A stretch of 64,000 nucleotides of DNA. Source: Jacaranda mimosifolia. Its lineage: Eukaryota; Streptophyta; Magnoliopsida; Lamiales; Bignoniaceae. Location of the stretch: assembly GCA_018894105.1 (NCBI GenBank), contig CM032128.1:22487001-22551000 (forward strand). The letters are read 5' to 3'. Below the pieces are notes generated by a model, which was given only the letters and a program-made list of their open reading frames with translations, did not search any database and had not been told where the DNA came from. The position numbers and the translations under genes are program-made. Positions 46,790 to 58,770 of this stretch are shown here, one piece after another; position 1 is the first letter of the stretch, and every line of letters begins with the position of its first letter.

Positions 46790-48048
46790 AAAATGACTTT
46801 GACTCGAGAGTACAAGTTTTGATAAAATAAAGTACAATTTTGGAACACTTGAAGTATAGAACTTCAATGAATATAGTACAAGTTTAGATAAAACGATGTA
46901 TAAAATGAGTATAATTTCAAAAAATAGAAATACAATTTTTGATAAAATAAAATACAATTTCAGAACACCTGAAGTATAAAACCTTAGAAATTGCAATACA
47001 ATTTTTGGATAATCCATTAGTAGAATACTTGAAACTTAAAAAATAGATTCAAATAACTGAAGTACAAGTTTAGATAAAATGAAGTAGAAGTTCGGAACAC
47101 TTGAAGTATAGAACTTCAATGAATAGAGTACAGGTTTAGGTAAAATGATGTATAAAATAAAATATAATTTTAAAAAATAGAAATACAATTTTAGATAAAG
47201 TGAAGTACAATTTCAAAACACTTGAAGTATAAAACCTTAGAAATTGCAATACAATTTTTGGATAATCCATTAGTAGAACATTTGAAACTTAAACAATATA
47301 TTCAGATAATTGAAGTACAAGTTTAGATAAAATGAAGTATAATTTCAGAACACTTGAAGTACATAACTTCAATGAATAGAGTACAAGTTTAGGTAAAATG
47401 ATGTATGAAATGAAGTATAATTTCAAAAAATAGAAGTACAATTGTAGATAAAGTGAAGTGCAATTTCAAAACACTTGAAGTATAAAACCTTAGCAATTGC
47501 AGTACAATTTTTGGATAATCCATTAGTAAAACACTTTAAACTTAAATAATAGATTCAAATAACTAAAGTATAAGTTTAGATAAAATGAAGTACAATTTCA
47601 AAACACTTGAAGTATAGAAGTTCAATGAATAAAGTACAGGTTTAGGTAAAATAAAGTACAAAAGAAAGTATAATTTCAGAAAATAAAAGTACAATTTTAG
47701 ATAAAGTGAAGTACAATTTCAGAATGCTTGAAGTATAAAGTCCTAGCAACTGCAGTATATTTTGGTTAAATGATAAATATAACATTTAAAGTATATAACT
47801 TCAATAAATCGAGTACAATCTTTGATAAAATGAAGTATAATTTCAGAAAATCAAAAGTATAATTTTATATAGAAGACGTATAGTTTAGGAACACTTCAAG
47901 TATAAACCGCTAGAAGTTGCAGTGCAATTTTGAATAATCAATTAGTAGAACACTTGAAGTATAAAACTTACATAATAGAGTACAATTTCAGAACACTTCA
48001 AGTACAAAACTTTACAAACTGCAGTACAACTTAGATTTTCTAGAAGTA
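46790..48048. repeat. Tandem repeat array D, higher-order ~245-bp unit of ~40-bp subunits
   Basis: The repeating order is: GAAGTACAATTTCAGAACAC, TTGAAGTATARAACTTCAAT, then GTACAAGTTTAGGTAAAATG, AATAGAAGTACAATTTTAGA, CCTTAGAAATTGCA, then TTTTTGGATAATCCATTAGT. About five higher-order units. It fills exactly the space where a transposase core should be between the two remnants. Confidence 0.85.
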
Positions 48049-48322
48049 TTACCTTAAACCATCACTGCTCTTCTTTGCACTGCTACTTAATTCATCCTTT
48101 CGGTTTATCAGGATGTCAACAATGTTCATATTCAATGTCAAATGTAGTAAGACCATATTCATGACACCGTTATCATCAGTCAAACTCACGTACAATCTTT
48201 GATGTGGAGCTATATATTGCAAACTGAAGTGTTCGGCGTTGATTGCACTCCATTCTCTTGCGAGATTAATGTACATGTCCATTAACTTGATTGAACACTC
48301 CTACTTCACTACTTGTTGACAT
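48049..48322 (-). pseudogene. MULE transposase N-terminal remnant
   Basis: Starts at MSTSSEVGVFNQVNG (48322), then shifts frame into EWSAINAEHFSLQYIAPHQR, LYVSLTDDNGVMNMVLLHLT and VDILINRKDEL. The pattern is the ubiquitin-like/PB1-like N-terminal domain of plant MULE transposases. A frameshift is present near 48270. Nothing of the DDE catalytic core follows. Confidence 0.7.
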
Positions 48323-48725
48323 TGTCGGAAAAATATAAGAAACTCAGAAGCAACTGAGAAGAAACTGTGAAGAAGAAGAATAAGAAACTCGAAAATGATG
48401 GAAAAAAAAAGAGAAGAAGACAATGCAGATGTCCAGTTGGTGGTTGTTGGCTCTGACGTTACTCTCGTTCCTACCATGGAGCTTGTTGTATTTTTTTTGT
48501 TCTTTCTGATTCTGGTAATGAGCGTATGATAGGATTTATTGTTTACTTATCGGATGGAGAAGAAGTGAGAAAAAATTAATGAAAAATATGATACTGAAGG
48601 GCATTTTTGTCAAATCAAATGAGTAAGGAGTAATCTCTAAAAATTTAATAAAATTAGGGAGTTTGTTCTAACAAAAAACAAATAGGGACTTATCATCAAA
48701 TTGGAAAGTGCATTTTGTACTTTTC

Positions 48726-49549
48726 AATAAGTGTCCCAAGAAAAATCAAGCCCACAACAATATAATAAATTTTCATATGCAGTTCATAAATCACGGTGTG
48801 TCTTCATTTATTTATTAAGAAAGATAGGATTCACCTGCCACTTGGGCCTTATCTGCTTTAATTATTTTTTTTCCTCTTTTGATGATCACGAATCAACCAC
48901 TCTTATATGCTGTTTCAGTGAGTTGTGGGGTCAAATCCTCTCATAATATTGATCACTCCACTGGATTTAAAGTTTTCATCTATTTATAAACCATTTAACA
49001 ATGTTGTTGCAGTCTCAATTGGAAATACTCTTCGACCACTACTCTGCATAAGTTATAAATGGTGTTTATTATTTTTCTTCTTCTTTTTAAGAAATAATAA
49101 TCAAATATATATAATCTTCTTGTACTCAAATTTCTGACTTGTGAATATCTAATGAGATATAGAAATTAGAATTTCTTTATTTTGAGATTATGAAAAGAGG
49201 TTTTACATCTCACAGTAACAACTGTTTGTCTAAATCTCAATAGTCAATTCAAATTTAATTGTGATTGTCATGGAATTGTAATTCCAAAGCCTCCTAATAA
49301 AGGAAGAACAAGTTTAGTATTTCTCTCAAGACGGAGTTTAGAACGAGGGTGTTAGGTGTTTTCATAAGATTTGTGGGATTCAAATTTGTACTTGCACTTC
49401 GATTTGAGATCAATAAAATTCATTTTCTTTGTTGGGTAGATTAGGCACATCGTCAAACTACGTTAAATCTTGTTGTCACTTTACATTGAATTACTTTACT
49501 ATTATTTTATTATTTTCCCAATAGATCCTCCTGGGTTTCAACACACACG

Positions 49550-49582
<33 letters not shown>

Positions 49583-50602
49583 TGTCTCAACTTAATCAAA
49601 GTTCTATTTGCCCAAGGATGCAATTTTTGACGTGTCAAGTTCAACTATCTCGACTCAAATAATATTTTAATCATGATTGCATGTGAGACAGATGCCATGC
49701 GTCCAATTAACTCGACTCAAATAATACTTTAATAATATATGCATTTGATATGGATATCATGCGTCTAATACACAAAATTCGCATCATTAATGTTTGTAAG
49801 ATTGGAATAATTAGTGAGTCTAGAGCCTCTAAATATTTCTTAATCTTGGGCTTAATACAGTTGTTTATATTGAGAATTCTTTCAAAATCAATTTTATTTA
49901 ACTTTTCTTTTTCTCTTGAAATTAATGGGAATCAACAGTTTCAAAGTTTCCAAGACGACGGTACCTAATGGAATACTTGAGGAGAATAGGGAAGCTTTTT
50001 CCGGCATTAATAAAAATGCAGAAACTTTTTGAAAACAGACTATTAATTAATAAGAACTTTTTCTTAAGTGGTCATTCTACGTTGAGACAAAATCTTACAA
50101 TATGTAAAAGAAAGGTTATGCTTATGAAGATATGCTAAAGTCGAGAGAATCCAACATTGAAATGCAACGATGTGATCCAAAGATCTTTTCAGAAAGAAAA
50201 AGAAAGTGATGTGTACTAGTGTCCAGTGGAGCAGGCCGCCTGCCAGCACTTGATTGTTGCTACATATATCGATCCATATTTAACCCCTCACGTAATAACT
50301 TTTAAATCCTTATCAAGTATTTTATATAATTTTATTTTGGGCCGTCTTAAATTAATTAAGTTTGATAGTATACAATAATACACGCATAATATTAGCATGT
50401 AATAAGGATACAACATTGTTAAATAATCGTGCACTTCTATATATATATATATATGACATATTGATATAAAAAGTGAATGTTCCTAAGAATATTTGCAACA
50501 ACAATAATGCTTAAAGCTTTAATAGTTCAATTTATGAAATACGAATTATTGTTTTAATGTCGGAAAAACATATAAAGTCAAAAAGTGTGATATTTGGTGT
50601 AT
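48726..50602. other. AT-rich intergenic, no supported gene
   Basis: A CA/TA compound microsatellite lies at about 49546-49580. The stretch around 49150-49540 has the look of an LTR U5 region, but no partner or TG..CA ends were found. No gene. Confidence 0.5.
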
Positions 50603-50612
50603 AATAAATTAA
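50603..50612. repeat. Left TSD of the second MULE
   Basis: AATAAATTAA, repeated exactly at 52091-52100. Confidence 0.85.
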
Positions 50613-52090
50613 GGGTGAATTGCATTTTACCCACATGTGTTAGCCATAAGTTGCAAAAAAAAAACCCTATGAAAAAATAATAGGCAATGCATCTCCTTGT
50701 GCTTTTAAAAAATAGGCACACCGCCTCCCCTTTGTAATTTGCTGCAATTTAACCATAATTCCAATGTATAAAGACTATACTACCCCTAATTCCTTCATAT
50801 ATTGTCAATTTTATTTATTTATTCTTTTTAAATATATTTTTATATATCTTTTTCATCTCTTTCATACCAATTTTTTTATTTTTAAATTTAAAAACTGTTT
50901 TTAATTTTTTTGTTTATTCATCTTTCTAATTTATTCTTTTTTTATTTATATATATATATACAAATATAACTATATAATATATAATATAATAAACATAATA
51001 TAATATATATAATATAATACATAAATATTTATGTATATATTTATACATAATATATATTACTAAATAGAAATTTTATATTATATTTTATATAATAAACCCC
51101 ACCCCCACCCCCATCTTAAAATTTTATCTATAAAATTTAAATAACTTTTGTTTATATCTTTTCTCTTTCTAATTATTTATTTCAAATTAAATATTATATA
51201 TATTTATGAAAATATATATTATATTTATAAACATATATATTTTTTATAAGATATTTATATTTATATATTTATTACCATATATATGATAATATATACATTA
51301 TAATACATATATGATAAGATATATAATAACATATAGTACATATATGATAATATATATATAATTATTTAATAACCCACCCCCCATCCGCTCTCCCCAAACC
51401 TTACCTTACGAGCTGCCATGGCCATGGCTGCATTGTGGCCAGATCTGGCCAAATACTGATCTGTCCAGATTCGGTCACTGGCCGCAATGGCCAGCCATGT
51501 CTTTGTTTTTCAATTTCAATTTATTTTTTATTTTTTATATTAAGGCGGGCATGAATGCTGCCTGTGTGGCAACGGCCTCCATGGTTTGTAGGCAGCCATG
51601 GAGGCCGCCGCTGCAAAGGCAGCATCCATGGCCACCTGCAAATGCGGCCACGTCGCTGCTTGAAGGAGGTGGCCGCCATGGCAGCATTCGCCGGCGGCCA
51701 TGGCCGCCACTGATGTGGTGGGGGAGGGTTGGGTGGGTTGCCGGGGGTGGGTAGTGGGTAGTGGGTTTATATATATATATATAAATATGTATATGTATAT
51801 GTAGGTATATATAAATATATTTTTATATTATATATATATATATATATATATTTTAGATAGAAATAATCTAAACTGTCAATTTTTTTAATAAATCCAACAG
51901 TTGATATTAAGGGGCAAAATTGACATTTCATCACCAAAACCCCTAGAACCAACCTAACTTGTGGCGCGTGATTTGCACCGCCAGTCGGAATGGGATAATT
52001 TGCTATTTTTTTAAAAGCACAAGGAGGTGCATTGCGTATTATTTTTTTTACAACTTATGGCTAACACAGGGGGTAAAATGCAATTCACCC
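50613..52090. mobile_element. Non-autonomous MULE, 1,478 bp
   Basis: Both ends begin GGGTGAATTGCATTTTACCC. The inverted repeats extend about 110 bp, sharing GTGTTAGCCATAAGTTG and CAATGCA.CTCCTTGTGCTT. TSD AATAAATTAA on both sides. Interior: AT-rich arm, C-rich tract (near 51100 and 51372), GCCATGG-rich and GC-rich centre (51410-51720), G-rich tract (51716-51765), AT-rich arm. No transposase. The 85-codon frame at 51497-51754 is Ala/Trp/Arg-rich low complexity and not a convincing gene. Confidence 0.88.
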
Positions 52091-52100
52091 AATAAATTAA
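52091..52100. repeat. Right TSD of the second MULE
   Basis: AATAAATTAA, matching 50603-50612. Confidence 0.85.
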
Positions 52101-54274
52101 GTACTAAATTGTATTATTAAAATATAATATATCATCAATTACATGATATCAATAATTAGTTAATAGTCAAATTTATAACATTTGCACGTATTTTACATAT
52201 TTTACTTTAGATAATTGTGTTTTGCCATTATTAATTGAACACAACTAATATATACGTTCAAACTCAAAGTGCGGGTTTTATAATTTATTTGAGTCAATGC
52301 TCTTGGACATAGTGTCTGCAAACACGGTAACACTTAAACTTTAAGGTATCCACAACATAGACCACCACACACTGTATCATTTTTGAATAAATTGTCTGTC
52401 CTGAAGTCCTATGAATAATTAATTGCGGTTGGAGCTTGAATTGATGGCCTTACAATCAAACTGGCTACTAAATAAAGAAACCATATGCCGATTACAAATT
52501 ATTATACTCCTATTTGTTATAATTATTACTTATTGCTCTTGTTGTTTCTTATGTGGTTATGAGTTAGTTTTAGTTATCAACGACTAACATAACGATCATA
52601 TTTAAAGTTTTCTTATGTGGTTATGTTAGAATTGTATGTTATAATAATCACTATCAAAAGAAAAATCAGTCACCATAACTCTATATATTAAAATATTAAT
52701 CATGCATATTGAAGTCTCATCACTAAATAAAATATGATTGACGAATGAACAAAAATACCTGGGATTGAACTTGAGATAAAATCATTCAAACCTCTTTTGA
52801 GATTTGATTACAAAATACAATAAACCAAATTAAAATAGTTTTTCTAGTCTAATTAATAAAAATTGAAATGGGGCTTAACCGGATTCAGTTAGCTAATTCA
52901 TAAAAATACCAGGGAATGGGAAATACGCGTTGAGAACATAGAAAAATCTTGAATTCGGTTCACATGCATGCAGTTTTATCACATCATATTCAAACTCAAT
53001 TTACTCAACAATCAAATAACAATTAAAATTAAACCGAATTTAATTAGATAATAAGTTATTTAATTCAAATCAATTGATTTAGATAGGCCGCATATTTTAG
53101 TTAGTAATTACTTTTGTTGTTTTATTGAGGTACAATTAATCTCAAGAATTAATATAGAATAGTGCATGTAATGTTGAATCATTAGAATGCTGACATATTT
53201 TCTTATTGGCTATTGGGGAAGAGGGGCTAGAGGATAGACATAGATCGAGGCCCCTCAACTTCTCACCGTATTGATAATTATTTGTTGCTTCTCCGGAAAA
53301 GGCCCTGCAATCTGCAATCTGCAATCTGCAATCTGCAAACTTTGGTGTAATTAATGTTAATGGTACGTACATGAATTGCCCAAACAACATTTACATACAT
53401 ACGTCATTCCCAATGTGTCGGATACCGACATCACCGTCCTCTCACATGTCCTCACATTATACTCCATTGCCCTTTTAACTATCGAAGCTTTTCATGGCTA
53501 ACTATAGAGGATATGCGCGCTTCATATATATTAGTATTTACCATTTAGTAGTGGGTGCATATTCTATGTGTGTACATTCAATAAGTTTAAGAGAAAATAA
53601 TTTGTATGAGAGAAATCATAGAAAGAAGTTAAGAAAAATAAATATATATATATATATATAGATAATATTATGTATAATTTTAATGGGACTACTATGTAGT
53701 ATAGTAGTTGGAGAGGAGGAGGGAGGGTAGTAGGATGATAGTTATTTTATATATTTAGAAAAAATTATTTTTTTTTTTTAAAAATGAGTGTTCTTTAAGA
53801 AAAGTACTTGAAAACACACAAAAAGATGATAGATTTGTTTTTTAATAACTAACAATTGGTGCAAACTCAATGCATGTGCATTTAAATACTAAAGTACAAC
53901 ATATATACATAGGTACGTAAAGTAAATGTATAAATATTTTTAATATAATTCTTATACTGTCTAATAAATGCACATCTAATATCTAATATAGTCGGTATTT
54001 TCAACTGGTTATGAAACTTTGCAAACCACCTATATTTTTGCTCATAAAGTGGGAGTATAAAATGGTGGTGGTGGGATAAAAAAATTAATAGCTACTTATG
54101 TAGTAATGAAGATTTAAAATAAACGCGACAACACACCACTAAAGCCCTTATACTTTATTAATAGTATAAATATTGATAATGTCATACTAGTTAATTATTT
54201 TAAGTGAAAATATATTGTTTGTAATTATTGGAAGAGTTAAGAAAAATACATTTAAAATATGGACCAATTCCCAA
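52101..54274. other. AT-rich intergenic, no supported gene
   Basis: A 7-bp minisatellite (GCAATCT, four copies plus one variant) lies at about 53307-53341 and a TA microsatellite near 53642-53660. No coding region or RNA gene seen. Confidence 0.5.
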
Positions 54275-54284
54275 AAGATTCAAG
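54275..54284. repeat. Left TSD of the third MULE
   Basis: AAGATTCAAG, repeated exactly at 55226-55235. Confidence 0.85.
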
Positions 54285-55225
54285 AGTTAAATTCATTTAA
54301 CCCCCCCTACTATGGGGTATGTATCAAATACCCCCATGTACTACTAAAAATCTTTAAATACTCTGCTCAAAAGTCATATGCCGTTAGTAAAATAGCTGAC
54401 GGTATCAAAACTCTACAATAAATTACTGATTTAACCTCAAAAAATAACTAAATAACATAAAAAATTAGGATACGTGGCTTTTTTCTGTGTAGACAAATCT
54501 ATCCTTAGCACTCATACTACCAAAACCTTTAAATACCCCACTCAAACTTCTTTGCCGTTAGAAAAGTAACAGTTGTTTGGCTGATGTAGCACTAAAATTA
54601 TTTTCTCTTTATACATATGATCATTGAAAAATTTTATATCCAAAATACCCTTGTAATTTACTATATAATGCTCAAATTTCTTACTTCAATTTTGTTACTT
54701 TCATTTTAGGACTTAAAGCATCATCTAACTCCTAATCCAACAAAAATATTAAATTATTTCATTTTTTTAAAAAAATATTAAACAACTCCATTTTAATACA
54801 GAACATGTGGGACCAACAAAACAGAGGCTGCTTGTGCGAAAAAAATACATGGGACCATTATACGTATTTTTATTTCGTAACTCTAAAATTTTTCAAATCT
54901 GCATTCGTTTTGGGATTTAAAAAATATATAATAATATGTAGAATTTTGTTATATTTCACTTATAATTTATCATTACTTTGTAAAAAAATGCCACGTATCA
55001 TAGGTTTTTATGCTATTAAGTTATTTTTTGAAGTTAAATCAATAATTTACTATAGAGTTTTGAGACCATCAGCTATTTTACTAACAGCAAATGACTTTGA
55101 ATGGGGTATTTAAAGATTTTTGATTGTACATGGGATTATTTGAAGGTTTTGATAGTACATGAGGGTATTTGATGCATACCCTATAGTATGGGGGGGGGGG
55201 GGGGGGGGCAAAATGAATTTTACCC
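54285..55225. mobile_element. Non-autonomous MULE, 941 bp
   Basis: Left end AGTTAAATTCATTTAACCCC and right end, inverted, GGGTAAAATTCATTTTGCCC. The inverted arms continue with TACTAT.GGGTATG.ATCAAA and CATGTACTA. A C-tract on the left (54300-54307) faces a G-tract on the right (55190-55208). TSD AAGATTCAAG. The 102-codon frame at 54805-55113 is AT-rich, without motifs, and overlaps the right arm, so it is not called as a gene. Confidence 0.85.
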
Positions 55226-55235
55226 AAGATTCAAG
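55226..55235. repeat. Right TSD of the third MULE
   Basis: AAGATTCAAG, matching 54275-54284. Confidence 0.85.
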
Positions 55236-57059
55236 CTGGTTACTAATCAACCTTCGCAAGCCATAAACTTCAAGTTAATTACTATTATTTTTAAAATTCA
55301 CATCCTGATTACAAATATAAATAAATTTATAATTAGTCAAGAAACCCCAACAGATTATTGGTCGAGTATTATTAACACATTGTCAAATTAACACTAAGGG
55401 GAAATTAATATGTTTGATAGAGAATGACAATAATCGGCGCAGCAATTTTTATATAAATTATCCGGAAGGCATTTTCTAATTTGTTCATACTAGTGTTTAA
55501 TTTTACATTTGTAATGCATTTTGAGTCCTTGGCGTAATTTCAATGATCAGAATAATGATAACTGAATCAAAGTTAAAAGTTTAAAATATAGATTATAAAA
55601 ATTAATATATCTTCTGAAACTATATTTTTCTCCAATTATATTTTCAGAAAAAATCTATCCAAGTATATACCATTATAGAAATCAGCTGTGTTAGATCTAC
55701 ATACATGTAAACCCATTCTACATTTAAAAAAAATAATAAATAAAAAAGAAAGAAAAATAGAAGAAATGGATTTAATTTTAGAATTTGTAAAACCAGACTA
55801 ATTACACTCCAAATACTTTCGCATGAAAGGAAAAAAAAAAAAAAAAAGAAAGAAAAAGAAGAAAAATTACATTCCAAAACCTGCAACATCACCGGTTTTT
55901 AAATTTGTAATTCCTTTTAAAAAATATAACAAATTAAATTACGCCATAATAAGATAAAGGTGCACTATTAATCCGCCACAAGTTTTTGGGAAAAGGTCCC
56001 ACGAAAAATATCCTGAAATTAGAAGAAATTGAGGCACAAGTTTTTGAAGAATACATGTATGCATCTATCTTCAATGGAAACTAATTGTTTGAAATGAAAT
56101 GATGAATATTGTAACAAATATATGTATATGTATGTGCATTTATTCGTGCTTGGGACTTGGGAGTTGGGATGTGTGTTATACTGACAATGACACAAAAGGA
56201 GAAGCATTTTCGCAAAGGAATGATAAGATCTAAATATGCTTTATCGTACCCCTCTTAATTAATTTATTTTTTATCTTGATAATGGTGATCTTTTGTTCTT
56301 GCACGATCACATTTTAATTGTATAATATTTATTGGAGATTCAACTGCAACTCATATATTTTATTTTTAATTAATATTAAAAGCATGCATAATGCGCACTA
56401 ACTACGTTGCATAAATTAAATAGTTTATTATTAAATAGTTTGTCGGCCACAGTGTTCCATTACATGAGGTACCAATGAAGACACAAAATGGCAGAATATT
56501 ACGTTGTGCAATACTAATTAATATGAATTATCACCATATAATTAGGCTACTCTTTTATTTGCTTTGGTCAAAAATCTCCTTTTTCAACTCTCATACTAAA
56601 AATTTTCTATTTAATTATTAAAAAAAACTCTTAATTATACTAAATGCTGCGATTTATTAAAAGCGTCAGAATCAATATGAGATGGAGATAGAGAGAATAT
56701 TATTAATTAATGTAATAGTTTATTCAACAATAATATTCAACTCAATTCAAATTTGATATCAATTAAAATTCTATATAGTAATAAACAAAATAAACTAACA
56801 TTAACCAACGAAAAAAAAAAGCTAGTAGACTTTCTATTTTGCTCCCAACCCAAGACCAAGACGCCCTTACACTTGGTTGACCAAATCGCCTTTGATAAAT
56901 TCTGAAAATTAGAAGGACCGTAATATTAATAATTAGATATATCAAAAAATATATAACAAAATATTATTACACAAATACAAGCAAGAATTAGCCATTAGTG
57001 TTTATTGGGTATATACAGTAGGTCACTTCCTTCACCCCCCCCCCCCCCTAATTTAGGCG
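55236..57059. other. AT-rich intergenic, no supported gene
   Basis: An A-homopolymer is near 55830-55846 and a C-homopolymer near 57036-57048. Nothing coding. Confidence 0.5.
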
Positions 57060-57067
57060 TCCCTTGT

Positions 57068-58762
57068 AGGCCTGTAAATGGGTAGGATGTTACTCTATTC
57101 AAACTCAAAATGTCAATACACATATCCTATTCATACCCATATTTATTAAAGATAGTGTAATGAGTATGAGTAGAGTCTGTACTCATAAATTACTCATGTA
57201 CCTATACCAAAAAATTACTCATTACTTTATACTTAAATTTAATTTATGAACCTAAAAATTGTTTTACACCCAAATTAAATTTATATTAATGATAAACTTT
57301 TTATATATAAAAATTACAAATATGTGAATGAACAATAATAACTAAATAATTTTCTTCATTAAAAATTAAATTAAATTAATAAAGTTAATATATTGGGATA
57401 GCAATTTAAAAAAAAAAAATTGGAATAGCAATAGCAACAGTTGAACATTTTTCATTAATAAAATTAATAGTGAAATAAATAATTTTTATAAAAACAGTTA
57501 ATAAATTTAATTTTGTTAATGAATAAAGTTTATTAATATAGAAATTAACTATTTTTTATAAAATTAAATATAGAAATGTTTTTTGCTTTTAAACTGTTTT
57601 TATTGACTATTTTTTAATTATATTAATTTAATTAACAAAAATTTTAATTATTAATTACATTAATAAAATTTAACTATTATATCAATAAAATAGTTAATTT
57701 AATTAGCAAAAAGTTTAAAATTAAATAATTTAAATTTAATGTTAAATTAAATTAAATAGAAATTTTTTTATTTTTTGTTATCGTATGCCAAATAATATTT
57801 TTAGTATATATTGAGAAAATAAATATATACATTAAAAACATAAGTCCAATAAACTAGACCCAATAGGTTTTGGGTTAGATAGGGTAGGGTAGGATTAGGG
57901 TCTCATCCGTTTGGATATTTCATGGTAGGGTAGTGATATGGGATAGCCCAAGTGGCTTGGCCCAAACTACATGGGCTCAAAGGTGTACCACCAAGCCCAT
58001 CTTGCATCCGGGGCGCGGTTGACACAAGTCGACCTCGATGATCGATGGTGTACCCAGTAAGTGAGCACTCAACCAGGCCTCGTTCAAGGCCACGGGTCGA
58101 TATGTCGACTCGCACCGCTAATCCGTACTCCAATCCATTGTCAGGTCGATCATTCTTTCGACTAGAGGGGTCGGCAAAGCACAGTACCATCCATGCCGCA
58201 TTAAATGCACTGACAGGCGGCATGCCTCCTCATTAATGGTGCATGTCGCCCCTTTACCGCTTGGCGCGGCATGCGTGTCAATAGTGTCCTACCTTGGCCA
58301 TAAAACCTAGGAAGGCAGCCACTTGGAATAGGACATGGGTGAGAGATGACTAATTGCTTCTCATGCAAGGACAAGGGTCTTCCCTACACATTAAGGGCAT
58401 CTTAGACAAATCATCAGGGGGAGAAAGCTAAAATACCCCCCCACTCTAGCATTCTAAAGGTATGTTTTCATATATACAAAAAGTCCATACTTTGCTGCTA
58501 ATATTATCTAGTCGATCCGTATTGACTTGATCGTCAGAGTGCCTAAGCCGAGGGCTTCTCAACTAGCCTGACGTTTGCTAAGTGATTGCAGGATTCAGCC
58601 CACCTCCATCCATAAGTCGACCACAGAGGTCGAATCTCATCGAAACATCAACTTGATCCAATATCCAACGGATTCAACCCTCATCAGGTAAGATTAGGAT
58701 CTCATTTTTTTGAGTATTTTAGGGTATGGATAGGGTGATGCGCTACCTATTTACAGGCATAG
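57068..58762. mobile_element. hAT-like element, 1,695 bp, with a solo LTR nested inside
   Basis: Left end AGGCCTGTAAATGGGTAG and inverted right end CTATGCCTGTAAATAGGTAG. The exact 8-bp TSD TCCCTTGT lies at 57060-57067 and 58763-58770. No transposase. Without the nested LTR, the element would be about 0.94 kb. Confidence 0.85.
57934..58686 (+). repeat. Solo LTR (753 bp) nested in the hAT element
   Basis: Begins TGATATGGGATAGCCC and ends CCCTCATCA (TG..CA). Flanking 5-mers GGTAG and GGTAA match 4 of 5. GC-richer than the host element, with CCATAAAACC as a TATA-like word near 58300. No internal region, PBS or second LTR, so it is a recombination-derived solo LTR. The 106-codon minus frame (57903-58223) is inside it and is not a gene. 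Strand is assigned from the TATA-like word only. Confidence 0.72.
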
Positions 58763-58770
58763 TCCCTTGT

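Larger units (their letters stand above)
42424..48725 (-). mobile_element. MULE-like element filled with tandem repeats, transposase core missing (about 6.3 kb)
   Basis: The ends are diverged inverted repeats. The left GAAAAAAATCCCTA... with AGTCCCCATTTG at 42460-42470 and TTAGAAATCACTCCCCATA aligns with the reverse of 48725-48600 (GAAAAGTACAAAATGC, AGTCCCTATTTG, TTTAGAGATTACTCCTTAC). Two minus-strand fragments inside match plant MuDR-type transposase N- and C-terminal ends. Four tandem-repeat families occupy most of the interior. No clear TSD is left. Boundaries are approximate. Confidence 0.65.

Noticed and set aside
43085..48048. Regularly spaced repeats considered as a CRISPR-like array
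   Set aside because: Units are directly adjacent without unique spacers, in a plant transposon; these are ordinary tandem repeats.
49150..49545. Possible LTR U5 region
   Set aside because: No TG..CA ends, PBS or second copy found.
54805..55113. 102-codon frame in the third MULE
   Set aside because: AT-rich composition, no motif, overlaps the terminal inverted arm.
57903..58236. 106- and 63-codon frames
   Set aside because: Inside the solo LTR; no protein motif.
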